A DNA stretch of 64,000 nt from Carnegiea gigantea (taxonomy: Eukaryota; Streptophyta; Magnoliopsida; Caryophyllales; Cactaceae), in contig JAKOGI010002165.1 in assembly GCA_029747015.1 (NCBI GenBank), positions 1 to 64,000 of the forward strand, in the 5' to 3' direction. Shown one piece after another: positions 32,166 through 45,107 of this stretch. Below the pieces are notes generated by a model. The model made no database searches. It was given only the letters and a program-made list of their open reading frames with translations, and had not been told where the DNA came from. The number at the start of each line of letters is the position of its first letter. Within the stretch, counting starts at the first letter, position 1. A program made the position numbers and the translations under genes.

Positions 32166-34807
32166 TGTAACACCTCAAAAAGTACAGGATTCATTACTTG
32201 CATTCACTTGCTTAAGTTCACCAATTAGAAATACTAACCCAATGAACGGGGCATTACCGCTGGCCAAAAAGGACAAGGCTTCCCTTATATATAAAAATTT
32301 AACCATAAAACCAAAGTTTATCCTCAAAGGGCATTCACACCATCACAACCATTCAAACCATTTAGTTATATACAGAAATGGTTCTAACATCCCAATCATA
32401 TCAAGGATTACACCAAAATACATAATTCAGTTCAAATATACAGTTTTAACACCAAAATACATCACAATATGTTATGATAGCATCTCAGCACTCATACACC
32501 GCCAGTCACATGGACAGTCCTGGCTCACTTATCACCTTCAGCCGTCCTGCCCACTTGAGGGCGGTTCACTGAACACTTTTCTAAAATAAAATATGAAAAC
32601 ATTTCGAACTGTGAGCCAAAGCTCAGTACATGCATTCTTGTAATGTTAAAGATTCACTGAAAATTTATTTGGGCCCACTTTGCAATTCATTTTGATTTTT
32701 AAACAAGGAATGAGACGCATATAAAACCGAATTGCCAATTATTATCTGTTAGTGCACCCCTTAGTAATTGTTACGATCTGTGAATAGGTGTACACCTGCC
32801 AAGTCGACCAGGGGACCTGGCCTGAAGCCGCACGGGTAACAGGAAGGCAATGCCCTGTAACTGATAGCTGATGGGATCACTAATTATGTGATAAAGCGTT
32901 GATTAAATTGATTCATTGATGTACTTACCAAAGCATTATGATTTCGATAAATACGTGCTGATTTCTAAAGATACAGGCAATAAACGTACCCGGAAGTTTT
33001 AAATACAAGTTCATGGAATAACAAGATGCACAAAAGTGGAGAGAATGAAAGCTTAGGCCTTGATTCTGGTCAAAAGATCATTATAGGTACATGAGGTCAG
33101 AAACGAGCTTGTTCTTATAATTGATGCCTTTAAATAGAACTGGCTTATGAAGAATCTGTACAAACCAGTTAATAGATTAAACTAAAATGATGAAACTATA
33201 TAAACCATAGAAATGTGATTTAAGGCACGGTAGCAAGTTCAGAGCAAAAGGGCTTATAAAGAGGGTGCGGAAAGAATAATTCACAACTTATACTCCCGAC
33301 CTCGAAATGAGACCTAAGACCCTAATATGAAAAGCTTAGAAAGTCCTCTAAAACTTTTATTAAGGACATATAACATGATTCCCACGATAGGGTTCCTGAA
33401 ATGGGGCTAGAACACCAATATGTCAGTTTTGAGTTCATCCTGCACAGGTTCAGTAAAATGATCATAACTTTTTCCACAGACCTCGGATTAATGCGCTTCA
33501 AAGGCCATTTTAAAGCTAAGAAACTGAACCTATATATCCACCAAAAATCATAATTTTTGGCTGGGCCGATCATTACCAGTTTCATCTCAAACTTTGTCCT
33601 ATTTTTCTGGAAATTCCAGCCTCACTGTTTGAGTTTGTTCCCTCACTTTTCACACAAATTCTCAACTTAAACCATTCCTTAAACGCATGTAAACACACTT
33701 TGGTCCATCCCAACATTATACAAAAATACCACACTCAATTGCACGTCATATTCATATCCAATAAAGCTCATTTTCTAGTCACATATACACATACTTCAAG
33801 TTTAATACTAGTTTGGTCCAAACTATGCATTCTTGGATAAAACCCTAACTTAAGGTCAACTTGAACTCACTCCCATCATTTCAAAACACCATGAACATCC
33901 TAATAAACTTCAATAGATTAAAAGATGATCAAAAACAAGGATAAAACAATCAACACCTAACATTTTAACATGGACCTTGCATGGTTAAGAAGTAACCCTA
34001 ACCCTAGCATAATCTAACTTCAACTCCACCATGATCCATCATCAAGACAACTCTTAATTCAATCAAAACAACATGATCCACCATTAAAACAACCAAAACA
34101 AGAAGCAAAAACCAAAAATCCAAAGAACAAGATTGAAGTCACTTACTTTGAGTTTGAAACAAGTGGAGATGGAGATGACATTTGGTGATTTTGAGGGTGG
34201 AAGATGATAGCCGGTGGAGGGAGGTGGTTGGAGGTTGCAACCCTTGCCGGAGGCTAGCCGAAAAGTGGCCGGAAAACACCACAAAAGGGCTGGGCTGCTG
34301 CTATTCTGGGTTAGCCGTGGGGTAGAGAGAAGGAGGAGAGAAGAAGAGAAAGAAAATGACTTGAATTTACTTGGTGTAAAAAAAAAAGCTTATGTAAAAT
34401 AAATACTTAGCTGAAAATTTCCCTTCGAAAGCTACTTTTTACTAAGTATAAATGAGGCCTAATTAAGAGTAATTATCTAAACAAATAGGGTCAGGTCTTG
34501 GTGGACCGAAATTAGCCTTAAATGGGCTCGGATTCAAAAACTAGCTCAAACCGAGTGCGCTTGAAAAAGTTTTTTTTTTTTTTGGGGTTTGTGGTGTCAT
34601 GAAAAATAATTGAACCGCTTAATTCATAAATATCAAGTCCTAATATCGATCTCCAGAATTTGACCAGAACAAAAACCCGAATTGCAAGGTGAGGGCCCAT
34701 TTAAATTTTCCCAATTGAAATAACAAAAAGCGATGATTTAAGTGTGATGAAATTAATCACATGGATTAATGAAATGAATAAACATGATTTAGAGTCGGAA
34801 TATTATA
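32166..34807 (-). repeat. Element E 3' LTR
   Basis: Starts TGTAACACCTC and ends GGAATATTATA, where the partner LTR ends ACTATTACA. An open frame at 32086-32589 reappears in shortened form in the other LTR and is LTR sequence, not a gene. Confidence 0.9.
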
Positions 34808-34818
34808 GCCTTCCCCCC
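34808..34818 (-). other. Element E polypurine tract
   Basis: Minus strand AAGGGGGGAAGGC precedes the 3' LTR, just after the pol stop (FEDETF-stop). Confidence 0.75.
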
Positions 34819-34825
34819 TTAAAAA

Positions 34826-37800
34826 GTTTCGTCCTCGAAACTGATAAACTTAACCATAACATGCAGGATTACCTCGAATAAATGTGAGTATTTGGTTTTC
34901 ATTGCCTCTTCGGTCTCCCAAGTGGCTTCTTGGGAGGTGTGGTTTGTCCAAAGTACTTTGACCAATGGTATCTGCTTGTTGCGCAGCTACTTGATCCTGC
35001 GATCTAGTATTTGGATAGAACGCTCCTCATATACTAGATCTGCAGTGATTTTAATAGGTTCAGATACAATGGTATGTTCCGGATCTAGAATATATTTCCT
35101 AAGCGGAGAGGTATGAAACACGTTATGCACGTGCTCAAGTTCTACAGGCGGATCTAGACGATAAGCGATGGGATTCAACTTTTCAATGATTTCATAAGGT
35201 CCAATATACCTTGGACTCAATTTGCCCCGTACTCCGAACCTCTTGACACCTGTGGTTGGTGAAACTTTCAGAAAAACTTTGTCGCCTACTTGAAACTCCA
35301 GAGGCCTTCTTCTTTTGTCCGCATAGCTTTTTTGTTGACTTTGGGCAACTCTGATATGTTTCCGAATCTTTCTTATTGTTTCAGTGGTCTCCTAAAGCAT
35401 TTCAGGACCTATAATCAGTGCCTCGTTCCAATCACTCCAGCACAATGGGGTTCTACATTTTCTCCCGTATAAAGCCTCAAATGGGTCCATTTTTTGATGG
35501 TAGACTGATAGCTGTTATTATAAGAGAACTCCACCAAAGGTAAATTATCTTCCCACTTCCCTTGGAACTCCAATACACAAGCTCTCAGCATATCCTCCAA
35601 AATTTGATTTACTCTTTCAGTTTGTCCATCTGTTTCTAGGTGATAGGAGCTACTGAAGTTTAGTTTGGCCCCAAAGGCCTTTTGAAGCGCTTGCCAAAAA
35701 CGTGCTTGGAATCTATGATCCATATCTGAGACTATGTTTAAAGGGATCCCGTGCAGATGGACTATCTCCTTAACATACAATTGGGCTAGTCTTTTAACTC
35801 CCCAAGTATCCCTAATTGGCAGGAAATGAGCCGACTTCGTGAGTCGATCAACTATGACCCATATAGCATTCTTTTTCAAGGAAGAAATGGGTAAACCCAT
35901 AACAAAGTCCATTGAGATCGAATCCCACTTCCAAGTGGAAATTTGTAAGGGTCGTAGTTCACCCACAGGACGCTGATGCTCTGCTTTAACTTTCTGGCAG
36001 GTTAGACACTTGTCCATATATTCTGCGACGTCTTTCTTTATATTATTCCACCAGAAGTATTGTCTCAGATCTCTGTACATCTTGGTGCCTCCTGGATGCA
36101 CCGAATAACGAGTATTGTGAGCCTCGTCCAAGATCTGCTTCCTCAATCCTTCATTTTTAGGCACACATAGGCGATTCTAGAACCGTAGGGTCCCATCCTT
36201 GTGCATTACAAATCCAGAGACTTCCCTTTTTCTAAATTTTTCTTTATTCTTTGGAGTTCGGGATCACTTTTCTGGTTCAGTCGAGTTTCTTCCACTAGGG
36301 AAAACTGTACGGTAAGTGCTGATAATTGGGCATTTGTTTGCCCGTGGGACACTAATTGAATCCCAAAGTCCTCAAGTTCTCTTAAGAGGTTCAATTGAGT
36401 AATCACCACACTATTTGAGCTATGTTGCGCCTTCCTACTCAGGGCATCCGCCACCACATTTGCTTTATCGGGATGATATTGAATCTACAAATTATAGTCT
36501 TTAAGCAACTCAAGCCAACGCTGCTGCCTCAAATTGAGCTCCTTCTGGGTGAAGATATACTTTAAAATTTGATGATCAGTATAGATCTTGCATGGTGCCC
36601 TATATAAATAATGCCTTCAAATTTTCAATGCAAAGACCACGGTTGCTAACTCCAGGTCATGGGTAGGGTAGTTTTTCTCATACGGCTTGAGTTGTCGAGA
36701 GGCATAAGCTACTACTTGGTCTTCCTGCATCAGTACACACCCCAGACCGTTCTTTGAAGCGTCACTATAAATAGTATACTCCTTTCCTTTCATTGATCAC
36801 GTTAGGATTAGGGCAGTAGTTAGTCCCTACCTTAGCTCTTGCAAAGCTTTCTCACATCTTTTAGTCCACTCGAATTTGCTTGCTTTCTTCAGTAGATTGG
36901 TCAGTGGTGAAATTATTTTCGAAAAGTCCTTGACGAACCTTCGGTAGTAACCTGCTAAACCCAGAAAGCTTCTAATCTCAGTGACATTGGTACGCCTTGG
37001 CCATTCTGTGATTGCTTTCACCTTCTGGGGGTCAACTTTAATTCCTTCTTTTGTAATCACATGTCCCAAAAATACCACTTCCTCTAACAAAATTTACATT
37101 TCTTTAATTTGCCATAGAGTTGATGCTCCCTCAAAGCTTGCAATACTGTCCGCAATTGATCAGCATGTTCCTCCTTGTCCTTAGAATAGATAAGGATGTC
37201 ATCTATGAATACCACTATGAACTTATCTAAATAGGGTCTGAAAACCCTATTCATAAGGTCCATGAAGGTTGCAGGAGCATTAGTGAAACCAAAAGGCATC
37301 ACTGTGAACTCATGATGACCGTACCTGGTCCTAAACGCTGTCTTAGGAATATTGTCAGGTTTAATCCTAAGTTGATGGTACCCTGACCTCAAATCAATCT
37401 TAGAGAACACTCCTGCTCCTTGTAGTTGATCAAAAAAGTCATCCATCCGCGGTAGAGGGTATTTATTTTTGATGGTAATCTTGTTCAAGTCCCTGTAATC
37501 AATACATAGCCTTAAGGTTCCATTCTTCTTCTTGACAAACAATACTGGGGCACCCCATGGTGACACACTTGACCTAATAAAGCCCTTCTGTAACAGCTCA
37601 TCTAGCTGAATCTTTAATTCCCTAAGCTTAGTTGGGGCCATACGATATGGGGCTTTGGAAATAGGTTGGGCTCCAGGAATTAATTCGATTCCAAAATCAA
37701 TTTCCCTCTACAGGGGTAGTCCTGATAACTCCTCAGGGAAAACATCTTCAAATTCACAAACTACAGGTATATTTTCTGCTTCCTCTTCTTTTATTTGGGT

Positions 37801-38499
37801 GTCAATAGCATAACACCAATATCCAATATACCCTTGACATAACAACTTACTTGCTTTCATAGTTGAAATCAAAGAACAAGATTTTTCCTCTCTTTGCCCA
37901 TAAAAGAATACTTCTCCCCCTTTTTCATCTTTCAAAATCCCCTTAAGCTCCTCACAATCAATCTTAGCTCCAAAGGTGTGCAACCAATTTATTCCCAAAA
38001 TGGTGTCAAAATCAGACAAATCAAATTGAATCAAATTCATAGGGAAGGTGGTTTCACCAATGGTGATAGGGACAAGTTTATAAGAGAGGGGGCGCTCAAT
38101 CACAGAATCATTGGGTAGCTTAATTCTATAATTGGTTTCCATCCTCTTGTTCTCAAGGCTCAATTGTATAGCAGATCAAGTAGATATAAATGAATGAGTA
38201 GTGCCTGAATCAAATAATACACAAAATAGCTTTAAATTTAAAAAGAGAGTTCCAGTGACTACCGTACCCGAGGTAACAGCTTCCTTTTTGTTCATCACAA
38301 ATGCCCTTCCTGCAACTGCAGGCCTTGAAGGTGGGGGTCCCTGGAGGAGTGGAGCCAAGGGTTTTGCTGTGCCCTTGTCTACAGCTTTTAGTCGTCGGGG
38401 GCATGCAGCGATGAGGCGTTCAGGACTTCCACACCACATGCATTTGTTGGTGCCAACTCGGCATTCAGGGGTGGTGTGATTTGTTCTTCCACACCTCAC
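34826..38499 (-). pseudogene. Element E pol: zinc knuckle, protease, RT, RNase H, integrase, chromodomain
   Basis: Pieces in order on the minus strand: zinc knuckles and protease with DSGTTHSFIS (38176-38499), rest of protease (37708-38163), reverse transcriptase with [10 protein letters not shown] (37084-37641), thumb region (36827-37090), eroded RNase H (36458-36826), ADALSRK linker (36206-36457), integrase (35415-36164: H...H, CLTCQ, SMDF, VSDMD, TDGQTE), tail GPYEIIEKLNPIAYRL with NVFHTSPL (34987-35220), TAG at 34987-34989, then chromodomain RNKQIPLVKVLW ... ATWE in the same frame to a stop near 34826. The second zinc knuckle has Arg in place of His. At least three frame changes. Confidence 0.88.
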
Positions 38500-39426
38500 A
38501 CAGGGTGCTGTCGAGCCTACAGGACAGCTCTTGGGGGAACAGCAGTAGGTTTCTTCTGGTTCTGATTCACACTCTCACTCGGAGTCCCTCGCTCAAACCC
38601 CTTTCTCTTGTGGTTGATTGGATTCAGTGCTCTCAACTCCGTCTTCACTCATTCCACTTCAGCCGCTCGCTCATATAGTTCTTGGTAAGTCACAATTGGT
38701 TGTCCAGCTAATTGATTCCGAATATAGAAGGCTAGTCCCTCTTCAAACCTCCTTATTTTCAACCTTTCAGATGATACAAACTCAGGAACAAACCTAGATA
38801 ATTTGGTGAATTTACTGGCATATTGCATCACAGTCATGGTGCCACTCATCTTCAGCACCATAAACTCTTTCTCCTTTTGCCTTTGGACCACAACTGGATA
38901 AAATTTTGCCCTTAACTCACTCAGGAATTTATTCCAGGTAAATTCAAGCCCTACGAGCTTATCCTTAACAATATTCCACTAAATGTCAGCTTCACCAGCC
39001 AAATAATATGTCCCAATATTTACTTTCTTTCCTTCTGACACCTCTACTACTGCAAAGATTTTCTCCATTCCTTGTATCCATTCCTCCAGTACCACTAGAT
39101 CATAAGATCCATCATAAACTTTCAGGTTGCGTCGTGCCACCCTACCCGCTAATTTATCTTCTCTAGGATGGGCTTTCTTTTTCAGTAGGTACCTGGGGAA
39201 TCCGCTTAATTAATTCAGCTACTAAGGCTGGCCAGTAGTTCGGGTCCCCACTATTGTGAGCTAACTCAGAAAGAATCGGTGGCATTTGGCCAAAATCTGG
39301 TGGCACATGATGGGAGGCTTGATCACCTAATTCCTGACCATGATCCGAGATTTCCTCTACGTGAACCTCTTCATTATTGTGCACTGAATCAAACATTCTG
39401 ATTATACATGAAACGAAACAATTCAA
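38500..39426 (-). pseudogene. Element E gag
   Basis: Broken gag. 39163-39426 holds an acidic N-terminal part (MPPILSELAHNSGDPNYWPAL), followed by a stretch with several stops that still shows gag words. 38649-38891 holds the gag C-terminal half (MTVMQYASKFTKLSRFVPEF, ELYERAAEVE). The zinc-knuckle cysteines follow at about 38440-38515. No intact frame. Confidence 0.75.
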
Positions 39427-39921
39427 TCACTAGAATACTCAAACAATCACTGGAATACTCAAACATATAAGATAAGCATGCCCAACAAACATATTTAATA
39501 TAACCCAAACATATTTATATACATGATCAGCAAAACATACTACATCTAACTGACTCGACAGAGTCAGTTTTAACTAGCCCCTAACGTAACCCCAAATACT
39601 AACTGGCTCTAAGATACTAGGTCTGTCACATAACCAAAAAGAGATACGGACCATATCATGATGGTCGGAAAGGATCTAACTGACTATATACAATGTTACA
39701 TCCTACACAAAATATATCCATCCCAATCGACAATACTATAAACAAATAGGGCTAAAAAAAAAACTACTACCACTAGCCCCTAGACCCACCTAACGATCCC
39801 TAGATGGATCGTAATCCAGGTCGGACTCATCATCAGGTTCTTCGCCTGAATCGAAGCTGCTAGTAGATGCCTCTGACTCGGCATCACCAATCTCTTGCTG
39901 AACTTATTGCTCCTGCTCATC

Positions 39922-40422
39922 CTATAACTCCACTATCAACTCATTAGCCTCCTGTTCCCATTGCTGCTCTACCCCCACCTCGTTAATGTCTTGATCCTCC
40001 TCGGGATCATCCTCCTCTCCCTGGTGGCCCTTATCCCCAGAACTAATCACCACTACATCTAGGGTGTTGGGGAGGTCTATCACCACGTGAGCCTCCCTAG
40101 GGCTATCGGGCATCAGTGGGGTACCTGGTGCGGGCGAGGAGGGTGGACCCTGTGCTGGTGCTGGGGCTGGGGCTATAGGTGGGGGAAGGGCCTGATGTAG
40201 TGGAAAGACATGTTGTAGTGTCTCTATGGTGATCCCTCTCTGATCAAACTCTTCCCTTAATAACAACTCCGCAGCAAGAGTAGTCCATGCCCCCTGGGCC
40301 TGAAACCTAGGCTCATCTAAGCCTGGGTTCCCTGTTATCATAAGGTCATGATAACGAAGCCTAAACTCCACCCACGGATCAACCAGGGGTAAGGACCCAA
40401 GCAGTCTCTGTGCACGGACCAT
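39922..40422 (-). CDS. Extra upstream frame of element E, function unknown
   Basis: 166 codons between primer-binding site and gag, starting MVRAQRLLGSLPLVDPW. The same frame is open further upstream (to about 40570) apart from a single TAG at 40450-40452, with protein-like content (LNGVNMLSGGFMIAHIALLH), so the original protein was probably 200 or more residues. The first half is mixed hydrophobic/charged (FRLRYHDLMITG, AAELLLREEFDQRG), followed by a Pro/Ala-rich linker and a strongly acidic tail (EEDDPEEDQDINE). I do not recognise a domain. It is separated from gag by about 500 bases. It could be a lineage-specific accessory protein or a detached gag N-terminus. Confidence 0.55.
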   Translation of the reverse strand: MVRAQRLLGSLPLVDPWVEFRLRYHDLMITGNPGLDEPRFQAQGAWTTLAAELLLREEFDQRGITIETLQHVFPLHQALPPPIAPAPAPAQGPPSSPAPGTPLMPDSPREAHVVIDLPNTLDVVVISSGDKGHQGEEDDPEEDQDINEVGVEQQWEQEANELIVEL

Positions 40423-40736
40423 AATACTGCGGAACTCAGAGTAAGGATCCTATGCATGTGCCTTTATACTAGCATGTAGCAGCGCAATGTGAGCAATCAT
40501 AAATCCACCCGACAACATATTGACGCCATTAAGGGTCCATCTAACAAAGAAAACACATATATGAGAGGCATACATATCCATAAATAAGGAACATGCAAAT
40601 GGAAGCAACTTGCATTCTAATATCGTTACTACACTCCTAATATCACTCTAGCAGAATACGATAGCCCCCCTCCCACGACAACCACTCTCACCCTATAATT
40701 TCTAACTATACCTTTCTCAAAGAAAATCTCAACCTG

Positions 40737-40748
40737 GCTCTGATACCA
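40737..40748 (-). other. Element E primer-binding site (initiator tRNA-Met)
   Basis: Minus strand TGGTATCAGAGC, four bases from the 5' LTR start at 40753. Confidence 0.88.
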
Positions 40749-40752
40749 AATC

Positions 40753-43359
40753 TATAACACCCCAAAAAGTATATGATTCATTACTTGCATTTACTTGCTC
40801 AAGTTCACCAATTAGAAATACTAACCTAATGAACGGGGCATTACCGCCGTCTAAAAAGGACAATGCTTCCCTTATATATGAAAATTTAGCCATAAAACTA
40901 AAGTTTATCCTCAAAGGGCATTCACACCATCACAACCATTCAAACCATTTAGTTATATACAGAAACGGCTCTAACATCCCAATCATATCAAGGATTACAC
41001 CAAAATACATAATTCAGTTCAAATATACAGTTTTAACACCAAAATACATTACAATATGGTATGATAGCATCTTAGCACTCACACACCGCCAGTCACATGG
41101 ACAGTCCTGGCTCACTTATCACCTTCAGCCATCCTGCTCGCTTGAGGGCGGTTCACTAAATACTTTCGTAAAATAAAATATGAAAACATCTCGAACTGTG
41201 AGCCAAAGCTCAGTACATGCATTCCTATAATGTTAAAGATTCACTGAAAATTTATTTGGGCCCGCTTTGTAATTCATTTTGATTTTAAAACAGGGAATGA
41301 GATGCATATAAAACTGAATTGCCAATTATTATCTGTTAGTGCACCCCTTAGTAACTGTTACGATCTGTGAATAGGTGTGCACTTGCCAAGCCGACCGGAG
41401 GACCTAGCCTGAAGCCACGCGAGTAACTGGAGGGCAATGCCCTGTAACTGATAACTGATGGGGTCACTAATTATGTGATAAAGCACTGATTGAATTGATT
41501 CATTGATGTACTCACCAAAACATTACGATTTCAATAAATACGTGCTGATTTCTAAAGATACAGGCCATGAACGTACCTGGAAGTTTTAAATGCAAGTTTA
41601 TGGATTAATAAGATGCACAAAAGTGGAGAGAATGAAAGCTTAGGCCTTTATTCTGGTCAAAAGATCATTATAGGTACATGAGGTTAGAAACGAGCTTGTT
41701 CTTATAATTGATGCCTTTAAATAGAACTGGCTTATGAAGAATCTGTACAAACCAGTTAATAGATTAAACTAAAATGATGAAACTGTATAAACCATAGAAA
41801 TGTGATTTAAGGCACGGTAGCAAGTTCAAAGCAAAAGGGCGTATAAAGAGGGTACGGAAAGAATAATTCACAACTTATACTTCCAACCTCGAAATGAGAC
41901 CTAAGACCCCAATATGAAAAGTTTAGAAAGTCTTCTAAAACTTTTATTGAGGACACATAACATAATTCCCGCAATATGTCAGTTTTGAGTCCATCCTGCA
42001 CATGTTCAGCAAAATGACCATAACATTTTCCGCAGACCTCAGATTAATGTGATTCAAAAGTCATTTTAAAGCTAACACACTGACCTACCAAAAAAATAAT
42101 TTTTGGCTGTGCCGATCATTATCAGTTTCATCTCAAAGGTTGTCCCGTTTTTCTGGAAATTCCAACCTCACTGTTTGAGTTTGTTCTCTCACTTTTCACA
42201 AATATCCTTAACTTAAACTATTCCTTAAAAGCATGTAAACACACTTTGGTCCATCCCAATATCATACAAAAACACCACACTCAATTGCATTTTATATTCA
42301 TATCCAATAAAGCTCATTTTCTAGTCACATATACACATACTTCAAGTTTAATACTAGTTTGATCCAAAACATGCATTCTTGGATAAAACCCTAACTTAAG
42401 GTCAACTTAAACTCACTCCCATCATTTCAAAACACCATGAATATCCTAATAAACTTCAACAGATTAAAAGATGATAAAAAAAAGGATAAAACAATCAACA
42501 CCCAACATTTTAACATGGACCTTGCATGGTTAAGAAGTAACCCTAACCCTAGCATAATCCAACTTCAACTCCACCATGATCCATCACCAAGACAACTCTT
42601 AATTCAATCAAAACAACATGATCCACCATTAAAACAACCAAAACAAGAAGCAAAAACCAAAAATCCAAAGAACAAGATTGAAGTCACTTACTTTGAGCTT
42701 GAAACAAGTGGAGATGGAAATGATGTTTGGTGATTTTGAGGGTGGAAGATGATAGCCGGTGGAGGAAGGTGGTTAGAGGTTGCAACCCTTGCTAGAGGAT
42801 GGCCGAAAAGTGGCCAGAAAACACCACAAAAGGGCTAGGCTACTGCTTTTTTGGGTTAGCTGTGGGGTGGAGAGAAGGAGAGAAGAAGGGAGAGAAAATG
42901 ACTTGAATTTACTTGGTGCAAAAAAAAAAGCTTATGTAAAATAAATACTTGGCTGAAAATTTTCCTTCAAAAGCTACTTTTTACTAAGTATAAATGAGGC
43001 CTAATTAAGGGTAATTAGCTAAACAAATAGGGTCAGGTCTTGGTGGACCGAAATTGGCCTTAAACGGGCTCGGGTTCAAAAACTAGCTCAAACCGAGTGT
43101 GCTTGAAAAAGTTTCTTTTTTGTTTTTTTTTTTTTTTTGTTTGTGGTGTCATGAAAAATAATTGACCTGCTTAATTTATAACTATCAAGGCCTAATATCA
43201 ATCCCCAGAATTTGACAAGAACAAAAATCCGAATTGTAAGGTGAGGGCCCATTTAAATTTTCCCGATTGAAATAACAAAAAGCGATGATTTAAATGTGAT
43301 GAAATTAATCACATGGATTAATGAAATGAATAAACATGATTTAGAGTCGAACTATTACA
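40753..43359 (-). repeat. Element E 5' LTR
   Basis: Starts TATAACACCCC (G-to-A change in the usual TGT) and ends ACTATTACA, followed by target duplication TTGTA (43360-43364). Matches 32166-34807 with many substitutions and small indels, including loss of a segment near 41970. Confidence 0.9.
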
Positions 43360-43364
43360 TTGTA

Positions 43365-44770
43365 TGTCGTTTGCATTTTGCAGTCAAAATTTATATGTCT
43401 CATGAAAATCATATGCAGTTTTATACAGTTGATTAATGAGGGGCAACTTGCAGACACCAAATTTTGATGCACCTTTTGTAGGTGCATTTTTAATGCATTC
43501 ATATAAATTTTGAAAATACAAATAAAACAAGAAGAACTAATCTAGGCTCAATTGTAGGCCAAGGTTCAAGATTCACAAAATTCCAAATTACCAGATAATA
43601 GACCTAATAACCATCTCTCAAATAAATTCAAAGCCAAATCAAATCAAAGAAAAACAAAACCAAAAAAAAGGGTAACAAAGACCCAAAAAAAAAAACCTAA
43701 ATAATAAAGGAAAAATAAAATTTTCCAGTTTGATGGCTATGCACTCATCATACAGCCCGTACTATTTTTTCCTTGTTCAGAAACAAAGAAAAAAAGAAAT
43801 AATGTCGAGCAAGAAAAAAAAGGAAAACCAATTTTTAACTTACCATAAGGATAAAGAAATTTTAGATAGAGGATTTTGAGGCTTTTGACCCGCATCATGC
43901 CTTCCAACATGATGGGTAAAGGTGAAGAGAATTTCGAAGCTTTTTGACCCACCGTAGGACTTCTGACTGAACGGATAAGGATGAGAAGATGAGTGACGAA
44001 ACGTGCATACGAGAATCTGTAGATATTTGCATGACAACTGGAGAAAGGTTAGAGATGTGCAATATCGTCAACAATTACATGGACCAACATATTGGCATGT
44101 AAAGAGGCACATATAAGTGGCCACTTGCTTGCCTCTGGAGATTTGGAACCATTAGTAGGACACTGGAATTGTAGATAGACCCTAGTGGCTGTGAAAGGGG
44201 GCAGTGGCTGCTCAACATTATGACTACCGCTATTTCCTCCCTATTTTGACCCTCGTCTTCACAAAAACCTCAATTATTGACTAAACTAAAGTAATTCTTC
44301 ATCACAAAAACTCGATTTTGCATGTATTTGTGAATTATGCTTGGTTTTACAAGATTTTAAGGTTTATAGGAACTAGGGGTTTTGTGGTGTGAATGTAAAA
44401 CTTTCACTTTTTGAGCCATTATGGGTAATTATTAGACTATTACTTCTAGATTATTATTGTAGAGAACTATTCAAAGTGTGATCTAGCTAAATTTCATGCC
44501 ATATGTATGATTGGAGAAGATTGGTTTGAATCTACTGACGATTCGAATCCTTGAATTGAATCTTGATGTTTCAAAAGATTCATTGTTATTTTTTGCTTGT
44601 TCTTATGTTCAATACATGTATTAAGCACAGAATGTATAGACATCGAGTTTTTGGTGCACCTTTTGGTTAATGCATTTTTGCAAAATTTGAAAATACAAAA
44701 GGAAAAAACTTAGTCTAGGCTCAATGGTGGGCCAAGGTTCAAAATTTACAAAATTCCAAAATTCCAAAGG

Positions 44771-44801
<31 letters not shown>

Positions 44802-45107
44802 AGGAAAAGAAAAATGGGCAGTAAAGAAAAGAAACCAACAAAAAAAAATAATGGAAAAATAATTTTTTCCCTTTTGAGCCTCATGCCCTATCCTACATCC
44901 CCTTATTATTTTTTCCTTTATTAGAAACAAAAGAGAAAAAATTGAAAAGAAAACAAATAAGAAAAAAAAAGGAAAAATGACTTTTGGTGGGGGATTCCCC
45001 AATAGACCATACAAAATTGCCCCCTTCTTTTATTTAATTTGGTGCGATAAGTACCAAAAACATGTCTTTTTTTAATCTTTCCTTTTTGAGTTTGTTGAAT
45101 TGTTATA
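43365..45107. other. Non-coding stretch between elements E and F, with an old direct repeat
   Basis: About 43455-43830 and 44645-44985 are diverged copies: both have TGCACCTTTTG, GAAAATACAAA, CTAGGCTCAAT, GGCCAAGGTTCAA and ACAAAATTCCAAA, then A-rich sequence with TATTTTTTCCTT. They may be LTRs of a small old element or a segmental duplication. An AAAAC microsatellite is at about 44772-44800. No gene. Confidence 0.55.

Larger units (their letters stand above)
32166..43359 (-). mobile_element. Element E: decayed Tekay/Del-like chromovirus with extra upstream frame
   Basis: 5' LTR 40753-43359, primer-binding site 40737-40748, upstream frame 39922-40422, gag about 38500-39426, protease/RT/RNase H/integrase/chromodomain down to about 34826, polypurine tract 34808-34818, 3' LTR 32166-34807. 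Target duplication TTGTA at 32161-32165 and 43360-43364. FIDD reverse transcriptase and a chromodomain after integrase place it in the Tekay/Del group. Many stops and frameshifts; LTRs are visibly more diverged than those of A-C. Confidence 0.92.

Noticed and set aside
32086..32589. 167-codon plus-strand frame, with a similar one at 40829-41176
   Set aside because: Both lie in the two LTRs of element E and are on the antisense strand of the element. Similarity comes from LTR duplication, not gene conservation.
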